Shown: positions 8,764-18,177 of the stretch, piece after piece
Position numbering within the stretch: position 1 is the first letter of the stretch
How the letters are laid out: each line of letters begins with the position of its first letter
Source of the DNA: Brucepastera parasyntrophica
GTDB taxonomy: Bacteria; Spirochaetota; Spirochaetia; Treponematales; Treponemataceae
Direction: 5' to 3'
NCBI RefSeq assembly: GCF_022376835.1
Contig: NZ_CP084606.1
Span: 310,001 to 374,000 of the forward strand
DNA: 64,000 nt
Made by a program: the position numbers and the translations under genes
The notes under the pieces: generated by a model
What the model was told of the DNA's origin: nothing
What the model saw: only the letters and a program-made list of their open reading frames with translations
Databases searched by the model: none

Positions 8764-9963
8764 TTACCATTCTCCGGCGGCGTTTTTGAATGCCTGCGCT
8801 GAACCGCTGATCGTCCGCTCCGGAACGCAATACGCGAGCCGGAACCACCCTTCTTTTCCGAATCCGGAACCGGGGACTCCAAGAATGTGATATTTTTTCA
8901 GATGACCGCAAAAGGCCCTGTCATCATTTTTGTTTGGCGTTTTTCTGGATTCAGGAACGCGGCAAAACAGGTAAAAAGCGCCTTCCGGTTCAAAAAAAGG
9001 AATTTCCGCATTCCGGAGAATACTCATTAAGGTGTTCCGTCTGCTTTCATAGAGAGAATAATCCACCGGTTCATTCCAGCAGGCCGCGACAATACGCTGA
9101 AAGGCGGCGGGGGCATTTACAAAGCCCAGAATCCTGGTAGCAAAAATAACCGCATCAATCAATTCACTTGCGTCCGGGGCGGCGGGATTAACCGCAGCAT
9201 AACCTATCCGTTCGCCGGGCAGACTTAAATCCTTGGCAAAGGATGTAACAATAACAGATGACGGCCAGACCGGAAACACCGGAGCAACGGCAGCATTGTT
9301 ATACACAATTGCACGGTATGGCTCATCCGCTATAATCACGACAGAACGTCCCGAAGTTTTCCGGTGTTTTTCAAGAATTTCTGCCAGTGAGGCAATATCC
9401 TGTTTTGTATATATTTTACCTGTGGGATTATTCGGTGAATTGATAATGAGCGCCGCCGTTTTCGGCGACAGGGCGGACTCAATAGCAGTCAGATCAAGAG
9501 AAAAATCTCCGGCAGTGGGAACTGGCTTCAGTATTCCGCCATGGTTACGGACATAATGTCCGTATTCGACAAAATAAGGCGACGGAACAAGGACCTCATC
9601 TCCGGGAGCCAGCACAGCCTTAAGCACTGAATTCATTGCTCCGGCGGCCCCTACGCTCATAACAATATGAGAAAAATCGACAGGAACGCCCTGCTCTTTT
9701 GAAACTTTTTCAGCCATTGCCGCCCTGGTTTCAGGATATCCGGCATTCGGCATATAACCGTGCATCCCCGGTATATCAGAATGGCCAAGCGTTACCAGCA
9801 TTTCCTTTACTTTAGCCGGCGGTTCAAGATCGGGATTGCCGATACTGAAATCATATACATTTTCAGCCCCGAATTCCTTTTTCATTTGCACGCCTTCTTC
9901 GAACATTTTGCGTATAAAAGACGAAGATGACATTTGTTCTTTAATATGCGGCGCAACAGACAT
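8764..9963 (-). CDS. Pyridoxal-phosphate-dependent aminotransferase, class I/II
   Basis: Fold-type I aminotransferase of 399 residues. Visible are SPNNPTG (176-182), IADEPYR with Asp213, and the Schiff-base lysine K244 in SFAKDLSLPGERIG, followed by the phosphate-binding arginine. This group is usually annotated as aspartate/tyrosine/aromatic aminotransferase, but the substrate cannot be read from sequence. The RBS AAAGGAG lies inside the 105-bp repeat whose edge touches the start codon. The gene precedes glgA. Confidence 0.85.
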   Translation of the reverse strand: MSVAPHIKEQMSSSSFIRKMFEEGVQMKKEFGAENVYDFSIGNPDLEPPAKVKEMLVTLGHSDIPGMHGYMPNAGYPETRAAMAEKVSKEQGVPVDFSHIVMSVGAAGAMNSVLKAVLAPGDEVLVPSPYFVEYGHYVRNHGGILKPVPTAGDFSLDLTAIESALSPKTAALIINSPNNPTGKIYTKQDIASLAEILEKHRKTSGRSVVIIADEPYRAIVYNNAAVAPVFPVWPSSVIVTSFAKDLSLPGERIGYAAVNPAAPDASELIDAVIFATRILGFVNAPAAFQRIVAACWNEPVDYSLYESRRNTLMSILRNAEIPFFEPEGAFYLFCRVPESRKTPNKNDDRAFCGHLKKYHILGVPGSGFGKEGWFRLAYCVPERTISGSAQAFKNAAGEW

Positions 9964-10068
9964 TTATACTCCTTTAACTTAAGTATCTGATATAAAAAAG
10001 TAGTTAATTCTTTATACCGGAAATACTTACAATCGGAAATAGCCAAATAATTCAGACTATGTGACTAT
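9964..10068. repeat. 105-bp intergenic repeat, copy 1
   Basis: Aligns without gaps to 10524-10628, with 17 differences in 105 positions by hand count. It contains a 34-base hairpin region (9987-10020) whose left arm has decayed. One end abuts the aminotransferase start codon and supplies its ribosome site. Confidence 0.75.
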
Positions 10069-10304
10069 ATTTCTCCTCAATTTTCAAAAGAATGTTTTAA
10101 CAAAAAATTGAAAACCCTTTTCGCTTATCATAGCATATCCCCATGGTTTTGTAACTATAATTCTCTTGTCAATCTTGCCGACCTGTGATAGCCTGTTCAT
10201 AAGATGAACATAAGTCCCGCTTTACTGAAACCTGTTTCGGCGGTTCAGGTTAAGGTTTGGACTGTCTATTCCTGCTCATTAAGCAATTCCTGTTTTGCAA
10301 TTCA
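10069..10304. other. Non-coding stretch between the repeat copies
   Basis: No supportable gene. It holds a short perfect inverted repeat TGTTCAT-AAG-ATGAACA (10194-10210), the size of a regulator site, and otherwise AT-rich sequence. Together with the flanking repeats it forms about 800 bases with almost no coding content before the glycan locus. Confidence 0.5.
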
Positions 10305-10475
10305 ATGGAACAGAATTCGGATAATCTTCTCCTGAACACAATTAATATACTCACCAGACAAAAAACAGCGGTAAGCCAGCGGAATTTGTCACGTAAGTTA
10401 CAGGTGTCGCCCTGGACTGTGAATATTTTCCTGAAAAAAGCCAGCATATGCCCTGAATCCGTCCGGAATAGATGA
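10305..10475 (+). pseudogene. Remnant of a MarR-like EPS-associated transcriptional regulator
   Basis: A 56-codon frame encodes the winged-helix start expected of EPS-associated MarR-like regulators: LLNTINILTRQ, then SQRNLSRKLQVSPWTVNIFL, close to the family pattern SQRELA..LGVS...VNY.L. It stops right after the recognition helix (LKKASICPE), where the family continues with a wing. No ribosome site precedes ATG 10305, and no single-base repair recovers the rest. Such regulators usually sit at the head of polysaccharide loci, as here. Read as a broken regulator; the similarity is judged by eye. Confidence 0.4.
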
Positions 10476-10523
10476 ATTATCCAGCCATTCATTCTTCACT
10501 TAAAAAAGTTATAGTTTTTATTA

Positions 10524-10628
10524 TTATACTCCTTTGAGTTACATTTCCGGTATAAAGAATTAGCTAATTCTTTATACCGGAAACACTTATAATCGAAAAT
10601 AGTCAAATAATTCAGATTATGCGGCTAT
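10524..10628. repeat. 105-bp intergenic repeat, copy 2, with perfect 34-nt palindrome
   Basis: Second copy of the element at 9964-10068, same orientation. Its hairpin (10547-10580) is a perfect palindrome, CCGGTATA...TATACCGG around AATTAGCTAATT. It lies just upstream of the putative promoter region of the glycan locus. Confidence 0.75.
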
Positions 10629-10632
10629 GAGT

Positions 10633-10659
10633 ATACCGTTGACTGCGGTATGTTATACT
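10633..10659 (+). promoter_or_regulatory. Possible promoter/operator of the glycan locus
   Basis: ATACCG (10633-10638) and CGGTAT (10646-10651) form an inverted repeat with a 7-base spacer, directly in front of TATACT (10654-10659), a good -10 box. No convincing -35 lies at 17 bases. The leader that follows holds the palindrome CTGAAAATTTTCAG (10690-10703) and the hairpin CAGTTCC/GGAACTG (10724-10742). An operator overlapping a promoter is plausible but unproven. Confidence 0.3.
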
Positions 10660-10767
10660 TGAAAACGACATTTCCCTGTGTATTTATCTCTGAAAATTTT
10701 CAGGGAATACATGCTTTTTCCCTCAGTTCCTCATCGGAACTGTTCTCAATACTTACAGGAAACGATA

Positions 10768-11880
10768 ATGTGCAGTGATATAATTATTCTTGCCGGCGGC
10801 TCAGGTGAACGGCTCTGGCCCGCTTCCGGGCCGGACAAACCCAAACAATTCATGAAACCCTCCGGAGAGGACAGTTTTCTCCAGTCAGCCATTCTGAGGG
10901 CCTCTGTTTTGGAAATTTCCGGCGACATCTGTATTATTACCCGGAAAAACTGGACTAATCTTGTCATTAATGAGGTTCAGGAGCTCGCGGAGCGGATAAA
11001 AAAACCTGAACTGATTTCAAAAATTATCATAATGAGTGAACCCTGCGGCAGAAATACGGCGCCGGCTGCGGCGTGGGCCTCAAAATATCTTTTGTACAAG
11101 AATAATTCCATAGAACCGGTCAATATACTTATGATGGCCAGCGACCATTTGATTTCCCCGCTGGAAGTCTTCGCCCGGGATGTGCGGACGGCATCATGGT
11201 ATGCGGGGCAGAAAAATATTGTATCCTTCGCAATTGAACCCGCCGCGCCTGAAACAGGATACGGCTACATTAAGGCAGGAGAAACGCTTCCGCTCCCGTT
11301 TTCAGGATCTTCCCAGGCGTTTGTTATTGATTTTTTCAGGGAAAAACCGGATGCGGCAACCGCGCAATCCTATCTTGCCGAGGGCAATTATTACTGGAAT
11401 TCGGGAATTTATGCGTTCCGGGCAGATTTTTACCTGAATGAACTGGAACTGTATTCTCCGGAAATATATCAGGCCTTTCAGGATATTGATATGTATAATT
11501 CAATTGAAACCATAGCCGGGATCCGGATAATGTCCCCGAACGATTCAATTGAAAAAGCCTATAAAACGACCCCGCCCATTTCAATCGACTATGCTGTCAG
11601 CGAAAAAACGGAACGGGCAGTTTCTGTGCGGGCCGGTTTTCTTTGGAATGACATCGGCACCTGGGATTCCTTCGCGGAATATTACTCTGCACTTTCCGAC
11701 ACTTCAGCCTCAATAAAGTCTGAAAACTGTTTCGTCTATTCGGATATTCCTGTTATGCTCTGCGGCGTCTCCGATATTGACGTAATCATAAAAAACGGCA
11801 AGGCGCTGGTTGCAAAAAAAGGGGAAACAAACCTTGTAAAGGAAGCATTGCCCCTTTTGGACAGGAAAGATAAGACATGA
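10768..11880 (+). CDS. manC: Mannose-1-phosphate guanylyltransferase
   Basis: Makes GDP-mannose from GTP and mannose-1-phosphate. The N-terminal signature is ILAGGSGERLWP followed by DKPKQF. SDH, FREKP, YYWNSGI and WNDIGTWDS are the other family blocks. At 370 residues it is a single-domain type without the C-terminal isomerase. The start at 10768 is chosen because the signature begins there with an AGGA site 9 bases before; an upstream in-frame start at 10678 adds unconserved sequence. It is the first intact gene of the glycan locus and overlaps the epimerase by ATGA. No phosphomannomutase is seen in the window. Confidence 0.92.
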   Translation: MCSDIIILAGGSGERLWPASGPDKPKQFMKPSGEDSFLQSAILRASVLEISGDICIITRKNWTNLVINEVQELAERIKKPELISKIIIMSEPCGRNTAPAAAWASKYLLYKNNSIEPVNILMMASDHLISPLEVFARDVRTASWYAGQKNIVSFAIEPAAPETGYGYIKAGETLPLPFSGSSQAFVIDFFREKPDAATAQSYLAEGNYYWNSGIYAFRADFYLNELELYSPEIYQAFQDIDMYNSIETIAGIRIMSPNDSIEKAYKTTPPISIDYAVSEKTERAVSVRAGFLWNDIGTWDSFAEYYSALSDTSASIKSENCFVYSDIPVMLCGVSDIDVIIKNGKALVAKKGETNLVKEALPLLDRKDKT

Positions 11881-12923
11881 CCTATCTTGTAACAGGCGCG
11901 GCCGGTTTTATCGGTTTTTTTACCGCCTGCAGACTCCTTGAAGCCGGGCATACTGTAATCGGACTGGATTCCGTCAATAATTATTACCGTACAGACTTGA
12001 AGGAACGCCGTCTTGCCATTATTGAAGAAACAGCGCGAAAACAGAATTCCGGACATGAAAAAAACTGGATATTCTACCGGGGCGGGATTGAAGATAAAGG
12101 ATTAATCGATACTGTCTTTTCCGGGCATACCTTTGACCGGGTTATTCACCTTGCGGCCCAGGCCGGAGTAAGATACAGTATTGAAAATCCGTATGCCTAT
12201 TCAGTAAGCAACCTCGATGGTTTTTTGAATATTCTGGAAGCATGCAGGGCCAGCCGGATCGCCCATCTTGCCTTTGCCTCAAGTTCATCCGTATATGGAA
12301 TGAATAAAAAAGTTCCTTTTTCTGAAACAGACCCTGTTGATCACCCGGTAAGCCTGTACGCGGCGACCAAACGCGCCAATGAACTGATGGCCCATACATA
12401 CAGCCATCTATACGGAATTTCCGTAACGGGCATGCGTTTTTTTACCGTATATGGCCCCTGGGGCCGCCCGGACATGGCTTATTTTAAATTTGCGGACGCC
12501 ATTATGCAGGGAAAACCCATTGATATATATAACAATGGGGATCTTCTGAGAGATTTTACCTATATTGAAGATATTGTAAAAGCGGTTATAATTATAGCTG
12601 ATAACCCTGCGCGGGCAGATACTGCGTTTGATCCGCTGCATCCGCTTGCGGACCGTTCATCGGCACAGTTCAGATTGTATAATATCGGAAATAATCATCC
12701 GGAAAAGCTTGAAACGTTTATTGAAATACTGGAAAGTTTGCTTGGAAAACAGGCGAAAAAAAAATATCTGCCTATGCAGGCAGGCGATGTTTACGTAACA
12801 GCCGCCGATACTTCAGCACTTGAGCGCGATTTTAACTGGCGTCCGGAAACATCACTTGAAAGAGGACTTGAACAATTTATACAATGGTACAAGGAGACAG
12901 AGCCATGGCAAAAATCGCTGTAA
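11877..12923 (+). CDS. NAD-dependent epimerase, UDP-glucuronate 4-epimerase type
   Basis: Extended short-chain dehydrogenase of 348 residues with the NAD motif TGAAGFIG at the N-terminus, SSSSVYG, and the catalytic Tyr161 and Lys165 in YAATK. The blocks GLDSVNNYY, AGVRYSIENP and VYGPWGRPDMA are those of bacterial UDP-glucuronate 4-epimerases, which make UDP-galacturonate. The UDP-glucose dehydrogenase that follows would provide the substrate. GalE activity on neutral sugars cannot be fully excluded. Translation is coupled to manC, and its end overlaps the start of ugd. Confidence 0.85.
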   Translation: MTYLVTGAAGFIGFFTACRLLEAGHTVIGLDSVNNYYRTDLKERRLAIIEETARKQNSGHEKNWIFYRGGIEDKGLIDTVFSGHTFDRVIHLAAQAGVRYSIENPYAYSVSNLDGFLNILEACRASRIAHLAFASSSSVYGMNKKVPFSETDPVDHPVSLYAATKRANELMAHTYSHLYGISVTGMRFFTVYGPWGRPDMAYFKFADAIMQGKPIDIYNNGDLLRDFTYIEDIVKAVIIIADNPARADTAFDPLHPLADRSSAQFRLYNIGNNHPEKLETFIEILESLLGKQAKKKYLPMQAGDVYVTAADTSALERDFNWRPETSLERGLEQFIQWYKETEPWQKSL

Positions 12924-14245
12924 TCGGAACGGGATATGTAGGACTCGTATCGGGTGCCTGCCTTGCTGATTTTGGGAATGTTGTTATTTGTGTGGATAAT
13001 AATGCCGATAAAATTGAAACTCTCAAAAATGGGAAAATTCCCATCTATGAACCCGGCCTTGACGATGTTGTAAACCGCACGGTTGAAACCGGACGGCTTT
13101 CCTTTACCACTGATATGGCGGAGGCAATACAAAAATCGGACGTGATTTTTATTGCCGTAGGAACCCCACCTGCGGAAAACGGCAGCGCGGATCTGAAATA
13201 CGTGGAAGAAGTTGCGCGGAGTATTGCGCGCACTATGAATGGCTATAAGGTTGTTGTAAATAAAAGCACTGTTCCCATAGGCACGGGAAAACGGGTTCAG
13301 GAATGGATTTCGGAAGAACTTGAAAACCGCGGGAAAGAAGCCAACCTCTATCTTTTTGACATTGTTTCCAACCCGGAATTTCTCAGGGAAGGCTCGGCAG
13401 TGCGCGATTTTATGCATCCTGACCGGGTGGTGATCGGAACAAAAAGTGAAAAAGCCCGCAGTATAATGAAAGATGTATACCGGTCTCTGTATATAAACGA
13501 GACCCCGTTTATCGAGACGAATATTGAAACGGCGGAAATGATAAAATACGCGTCAAATTCCTTTCTTGCCGTAAAAATTACATTTATAAATGAAGTCGCC
13601 AACCTCTGTGAAAAGGTCGGCGCGGATGTCCAGGATGTCGCAAAGGCAATGGGCCGCGACGGACGTATTGGAGGTAAATTTCTGCACCCGGGACCCGGAT
13701 ACGGAGGAAGCTGCTTTCCGAAGGATACCCAGGCAATGGCCAGAATCGGCCGTGAAGCAGGCATGCCCCTCACAATTGTCGAAACAACGATCCAGGCAAA
13801 TGAAAGCCAGAAACTCCGGATGTTTGAAAAAATAGAGAGCGGACTGGGCGGAATGGGTCATCTGACCGACAAAATTATCGCCGTTCTGGGCCTGTCATTT
13901 AAACCGAACACAGATGATATGCGCGAGGCTCCGGCAATAGAAATCCTTACCAACATTGCCAGACGGGGCGCAATAATACGTGCCTGTGACCCTGCCGCCA
14001 TCGACGAGGCCCAGTGGAGACTGAAACGCATTAAGGACGCAATTACCTATTACACGGATGAATATGAAGCGGTAAAAGACGCGGACGCTGTAATTATTAT
14101 GACCGAATGGAACCAGTACCGCAATCTTGATCTTGACCGCATAAAATCCCTCCTGAAAACACCTATCTTTTTTGATCTCCGGAATGTATATAAAAGAGCG
14201 GATATGGAAAAGAAAGGCTTTATATATTATGGTGTAGGCCAGTAA
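12905..14245 (+). CDS. ugd: UDP-glucose 6-dehydrogenase
   Basis: Oxidises UDP-glucose to UDP-glucuronate in two NAD steps. The sequence shows GTGYVGLVSGACLADFG (NAD site), KSTVPIGTG, the catalytic Cys270 in GPGYGGSCFPKD, and the C-terminal domain from LGLSFKPNTDDMREAP. Length 446 is normal. The start is set at 12905, where AAGGAG lies 9 bases upstream; an in-frame start at 12884 only adds residues inside the preceding gene. Product feeds the neighbouring 4-epimerase and the glycan. Confidence 0.95.
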   Translation: MAKIAVIGTGYVGLVSGACLADFGNVVICVDNNADKIETLKNGKIPIYEPGLDDVVNRTVETGRLSFTTDMAEAIQKSDVIFIAVGTPPAENGSADLKYVEEVARSIARTMNGYKVVVNKSTVPIGTGKRVQEWISEELENRGKEANLYLFDIVSNPEFLREGSAVRDFMHPDRVVIGTKSEKARSIMKDVYRSLYINETPFIETNIETAEMIKYASNSFLAVKITFINEVANLCEKVGADVQDVAKAMGRDGRIGGKFLHPGPGYGGSCFPKDTQAMARIGREAGMPLTIVETTIQANESQKLRMFEKIESGLGGMGHLTDKIIAVLGLSFKPNTDDMREAPAIEILTNIARRGAIIRACDPAAIDEAQWRLKRIKDAITYYTDEYEAVKDADAVIIMTEWNQYRNLDLDRIKSLLKTPIFFDLRNVYKRADMEKKGFIYYGVGQ

Positions 14246-14290
14246 AATTGCGCAGCCTTAATAATTGAGACTTCAGAGAAGAAAACCGAA

Positions 14291-15925
14291 ATGATAAAAA
14301 GGATCGCAGGTCTTATATTTTTTTTTACTTCCCTTTTGGTTATTTTTGCCCAGGAACAGCTTCTTTCTGATACGGAAACGTATTATGATTTTCTTTCCCT
14401 GCAGGGTATTGCGGAACGGCCATATTTAAATTACCGGACATTATCAGATTCCGAATGGACAATTTCAGAAGACGCAGAGCATCCCTGGCAGGAACAGAAC
14501 CTGGGTACATTCAGGAATTTATTTGCCGGCTTCAGAATGAGGATTTATGGTCCGGATGTACTGTTCTCATACAATACTGCGGTTCCCTATGGTCAGAATG
14601 ACAGTGTTTTATGGCAGGGTAAAGGGTTTAACGCATATCTTACCGGAGGGGTCCGTTTTGAAGGGTACGGACTTGAACTGACGCTTAAACCTGAGTTTTC
14701 CTTTTCACAGAATCAGGCCTTTGAGCTTGTTCCGTTTTATATGGACGGTCAGTATGCCGACGCTAATTATGCCGGCAAGGCAGGAGAATATGGATATTTT
14801 GGCCTACGACATATTGACGCGCCCCAGCGGTTCGGCGATTCCCCTTTTTTCTCCTACAGTTGGGGAGATTCTGAAATACGCTACACATGGAAAACCCTGA
14901 CCATAGGATTCGGAACCCAGAATATATGGCTGGGACCCGCAAAAGTTAACCCCCTGCTCCATTCAAATAATGCCGCGCCGTATCCCAAACTTGACATAGG
15001 TTTGAGGAAACAGCCGGTTACTATTTTTGGCTGGTATGCCGGTGACGTTGAATTCCGGACATTCTGGGGCAAGCTGACAGAATCGGACTACTTTGATAAT
15101 GACAGTTCAAATGACGGAAATCTGGTAACCGGAGTCACTTTTTCATACGCGCCATCTTTTCTTTCAGGCCTGGTCCTCGGGGTCCACAGAACCATGCTGT
15201 CAAAATGGAGCGACCTGGATTATAGAGGCATATTTACATTATTATGGCCGTTTATGGAAACATCCGCCGGAACGGATGAACGGGACCAGCGGGCTTCAAT
15301 TACGCTGTCATATATTTTTCCATCCGTCGGCTTTGAAGTTTACGCGGAATGGGGAAGAAACGATTACAGTCCGAATCTTGATATGATTATCCGATATCCC
15401 TTTCATACCCAGGCATATACGCTTGGAGCGGCAAAATCAATCCGTTTAAATGAAAAACATAATATATCCGGCCTTCTGACCCTTGAAATAACCAATCTGG
15501 AATCTTCAAGAGATTATTCCCTAACAGGTGTAGAAACGACTTTTTATGCGCACCACATAATAAAACAGGGATATACCAACCGCGGTCAATGGCTGGGACC
15601 TGGTATTGGTACGGGCGGGAACAGTCAGTTACTGTCCTTCGATGTGTACTATCCCAGGGGTAAATCATCCCTTTTGCTTCAGAGAAGAAACCCCGACAAT
15701 GATTATGTGTGGTATTACAGGAAAAATACAGATAGTACACGGGAGTATCGTTTCAGAACCGATCTGTCAATAGGAATAAATACGCTTTTTCATATATTGA
15801 AAAATCAGTCGTGTTTTTTCGAGTTTGTATTCACCGATATTCATAATTATAAGTATGAAGCTTCTCTCAGAAGTGTCCATACATATAATTGCAGTATCAG
15901 TGCTGGATATCGTCTTGTTTTCTGA
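14291..15925 (+). CDS. Capsule assembly Wzi-family outer-membrane protein
   Basis: A signal peptide (about 1-20, ending IFAQ) is followed by a beta-rich protein of 544 residues ending in an aromatic-terminated strand (SAGYRLVF), the mark of an outer-membrane barrel. Blocks such as YGPDVLFSYNTAVPYGQND, FGFGTQNIWLGPAK and the YFGLRHID region match the capsule assembly Wzi family, which in Klebsiella and E. coli holds capsule on the cell surface. It lies directly before the ABC exporter genes, fitting a role in surface attachment of the exported glycan. Confidence 0.8.
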   Translation: MIKRIAGLIFFFTSLLVIFAQEQLLSDTETYYDFLSLQGIAERPYLNYRTLSDSEWTISEDAEHPWQEQNLGTFRNLFAGFRMRIYGPDVLFSYNTAVPYGQNDSVLWQGKGFNAYLTGGVRFEGYGLELTLKPEFSFSQNQAFELVPFYMDGQYADANYAGKAGEYGYFGLRHIDAPQRFGDSPFFSYSWGDSEIRYTWKTLTIGFGTQNIWLGPAKVNPLLHSNNAAPYPKLDIGLRKQPVTIFGWYAGDVEFRTFWGKLTESDYFDNDSSNDGNLVTGVTFSYAPSFLSGLVLGVHRTMLSKWSDLDYRGIFTLLWPFMETSAGTDERDQRASITLSYIFPSVGFEVYAEWGRNDYSPNLDMIIRYPFHTQAYTLGAAKSIRLNEKHNISGLLTLEITNLESSRDYSLTGVETTFYAHHIIKQGYTNRGQWLGPGIGTGGNSQLLSFDVYYPRGKSSLLLQRRNPDNDYVWYYRKNTDSTREYRFRTDLSIGINTLFHILKNQSCFFEFVFTDIHNYKYEASLRSVHTYNCSISAGYRLVF

Positions 15926-15960
15926 TATAATGCAGGATTATAGATAAGGAATAATAATAT

Positions 15961-16809
15961 ATGGGTGAAAAAGATAACTGGACGACGATTATTAAGCCTG
16001 AACATAAACTGATTGATTTGCGGATCCGCGAGTTAATAAGATACAGGGACCTGGTGTTTCTTTTTTTCAAGCGCGATTTTACTACCCAGTATAAACAGAC
16101 TATCCTCGGCCCCTTATGGTATGTCATTCAGCCGCTTATTTCGACAATTATGTATACCTTTGTGTTCGGAAACCTTGCGAACATATCGACCGAAGGGGTT
16201 CCGCATATACTGTTTTATTTCGGCGGAACCATGCTGTGGACATTCTTTGAAAAGTGTTTTAAAGACTCGAGCGATACCTTTACTTCAAACGCAGATATAT
16301 TCGGAAAAGTATACTTCCCGCGGCTGACCGTTCCCATTTCACGGGTACTGATAAATGCGGTCGGGCTGGGAATTCAATTTGTCTTGTTTATAATTTTTTA
16401 TGTGTATTATTTTGTATTAAAATATCCGATATCTCCTTCATGGAGCGCCCTGCTGTTTCCCTGCGTTGTTATATGGCTTGCTGCCCTGGGAACAGGCATG
16501 GGCCTGATTATCAGTGCAATTACGACTAAATACCGTGATATAAAACAGCTCATCACATTCGGTATCAGCTTGTGGATGTACGCGACACCCATTGTATACC
16601 CGCTGTCCCAGATTCCGGAACAGTTCAGCTGGGTATTTTATATTAATCCTGTTTCTGCTCCTATAGAATATTTCCGTATCATTTTTTACGGGACCGGGTA
16701 TGTCCCGCCGGCAATGTTTATATCAAGCATTGTGATGACTGTGGTATTTCTCTTCTTCGGGCTGATATTCTTTAACCGGGGAGAAAGAACCTTTATTGAT
16801 GTTGCGTGA
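15961..16809 (+). CDS. wzm: Polysaccharide ABC transporter permease (Wzm/TagG type)
   Basis: ABC-2 type membrane protein of 282 residues with about six hydrophobic segments. The N-terminal amphipathic stretch FLFFKRDFTTQYKQTILGP and LWYVIQPLISTIMYTFVFG are diagnostic of permeases that export lipid-linked polysaccharides (Wzm, RfbA, TagG). AAGGAA precedes the start. Paired with the ATPase that begins 17 bases downstream. Confidence 0.92.
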   Translation: MGEKDNWTTIIKPEHKLIDLRIRELIRYRDLVFLFFKRDFTTQYKQTILGPLWYVIQPLISTIMYTFVFGNLANISTEGVPHILFYFGGTMLWTFFEKCFKDSSDTFTSNADIFGKVYFPRLTVPISRVLINAVGLGIQFVLFIIFYVYYFVLKYPISPSWSALLFPCVVIWLAALGTGMGLIISAITTKYRDIKQLITFGISLWMYATPIVYPLSQIPEQFSWVFYINPVSAPIEYFRIIFYGTGYVPPAMFISSIVMTVVFLFFGLIFFNRGERTFIDVA

Positions 16810-16826
16810 TTAAGGAAAACTGTATT

Positions 16827-18061
16827 ATGGATGATGTTGCAATACGGATAGAAAATCTCTCAAAAAATATAATCTCGGGGTTATTAATACCGGTACCTTT
16901 TTCCGTGACATGCAGAGTTTTTTTGCGCGGAAACGGGGGAAACCTGACCCCCACGCAAAACTCGGCAATGAATACCATGACGGGCCGGACAGTTTCTGGG
17001 CATTAAAAGATATATCACTTGATATTATCCAGGGAGACCGGGTCGGAATTATAGGAAAGAACGGCGCAGGCAAAAGCACTCTGCTTAAGCTCATATCCCG
17101 TATCTCGGCCCCGACTGAGGGCGTAATTAAAATAAGGGGAAGAGTTGTAAGTTTGCTGGAAGTAGGCACCGGTTTCCATAAAGAGCTGACCGGACGGGAA
17201 AACATTTATTTAAACGGTTCAATTCTGGGAATGAAAAAAAAACAGGTTGATAAAAAGATAGATGAAATAATTGATTTCAGCGGAATAGAAAGGCATATAG
17301 ATACACCGGTTAAAAGGTATTCAAGCGGTATGTATGTCAGACTTGGTTTCGCGGTCGCAGCCCATCTGGACAGTGAAATCCTGATTGCCGATGAGGTCCT
17401 CGCGGTCGGTGACGCCGCGTTTCAGCAAAAAGCCATCGGAAAAATGAACAGCATAAGCAGCGAGCAGGGACGGACCGTTCTTTTTGTCAGCCATAACATG
17501 ATGGCTGTCGAAACCCTGTGCAATAAGGGTATCATACTCCAGCAGGGCAGGCTTATCGGACAGGGACCAATTGCGGAATGTGTAACTAAATACCGCGAAC
17601 ATGATGCCGCCGAAAAAAAGAAAAACTGGTCCGGCAATGACGGTGACAATAATTTAAAACTATATCATGCCGCCCTTGATACTACCAATTACGGCTACCG
17701 CCTGCATTTTGAATATGAAATTTTTACGCCGGACCTTGATTATGTATTCTCTCTTTATTTCGCGAATGCAGAAGGAAGAAGATTATGCCTGTGTAATGCG
17801 TCGGACTTTTTTTCCGAAGAAGAATATTCAAAAATGTGTTCTGTGGGTTATCATAAAGTGAACCTTGATATCGATACATCAATATTCGCGACCGGAGAAT
17901 ACAGCATTGAGTTTGATCTTTCAATTTACCGGCTGAAAAGAATATCAAGTACAAATACCAAAATTTACTTCGAAGTATATGATTCGAAAAACAATCAGCA
18001 TAAATCACCCAGCAGGGAAAATATTATCAAGCCGAACTGGTCCTGGACTATTGCGGACTGA
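16827..18061 (+). CDS. wzt: Polysaccharide ABC transporter ATP-binding protein with C-terminal substrate-recognition domain (frameshifted here)
   Basis: Energises glycan export together with the permease. It has Walker A GKNGAGKST, a signature YSSGMYVRLGF, Walker B LIADEVLAVGD and SHNMMAV. About 140 residues after the ATPase form a beta-rich domain of the Wzt C-terminal type, which in E. coli O9a recognises the modified glycan end. ATG 16827 starts AIRIENLSK, but the frame is lost at A6 (16862-16867). One added A gives LSKKYNLGVINTGTFFRDMQ and a 411-residue protein. The intact-looking frame from 16910 lacks the N-terminal beta strands. Confidence 0.88.
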
Positions 18062-18072
18062 AGGAGGCATTT

Positions 18073-18177
18073 TTGAAGCGGGTAATAACATACGGAACCT
18101 TTGATTTATTGAAGTCGGAATATTCTCTTATACATGAAGGAGTTGTTTATGAATTTGAAGTTAAAAACTATAAATAG
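18073..18177 (+). pseudogene. tagD: 5' stub of a tagD-type glycerol-3-phosphate cytidylyltransferase
   Basis: TTG 18073 with GGAGG 5 bases upstream opens MKRVITYGTFDLL, the exact N-terminal signature of TagD, which makes CDP-glycerol. At 18111 the expected HxGH continuation is replaced by unrelated KSEYSLIHEG and a stop at 18175-18177. The break coincides with a change to AT-rich sequence, and the next gene's ribosome site lies inside the stub. It looks like a recombination junction that removed the rest of tagD. Confidence 0.65.

Noticed and set aside
10250..10492. Reverse-strand ORF of 80 residues between the repeat copies
   Set aside because: It is antisense to the MarR-like remnant, which has recognisable helix-turn-helix content; the reverse reading has none.
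16910..18061. Treating the ABC ATPase as a natural short form starting at 16910
   Set aside because: AIRIENLSK with a start codon lies directly upstream in another frame, and one added A in a run of six joins them.
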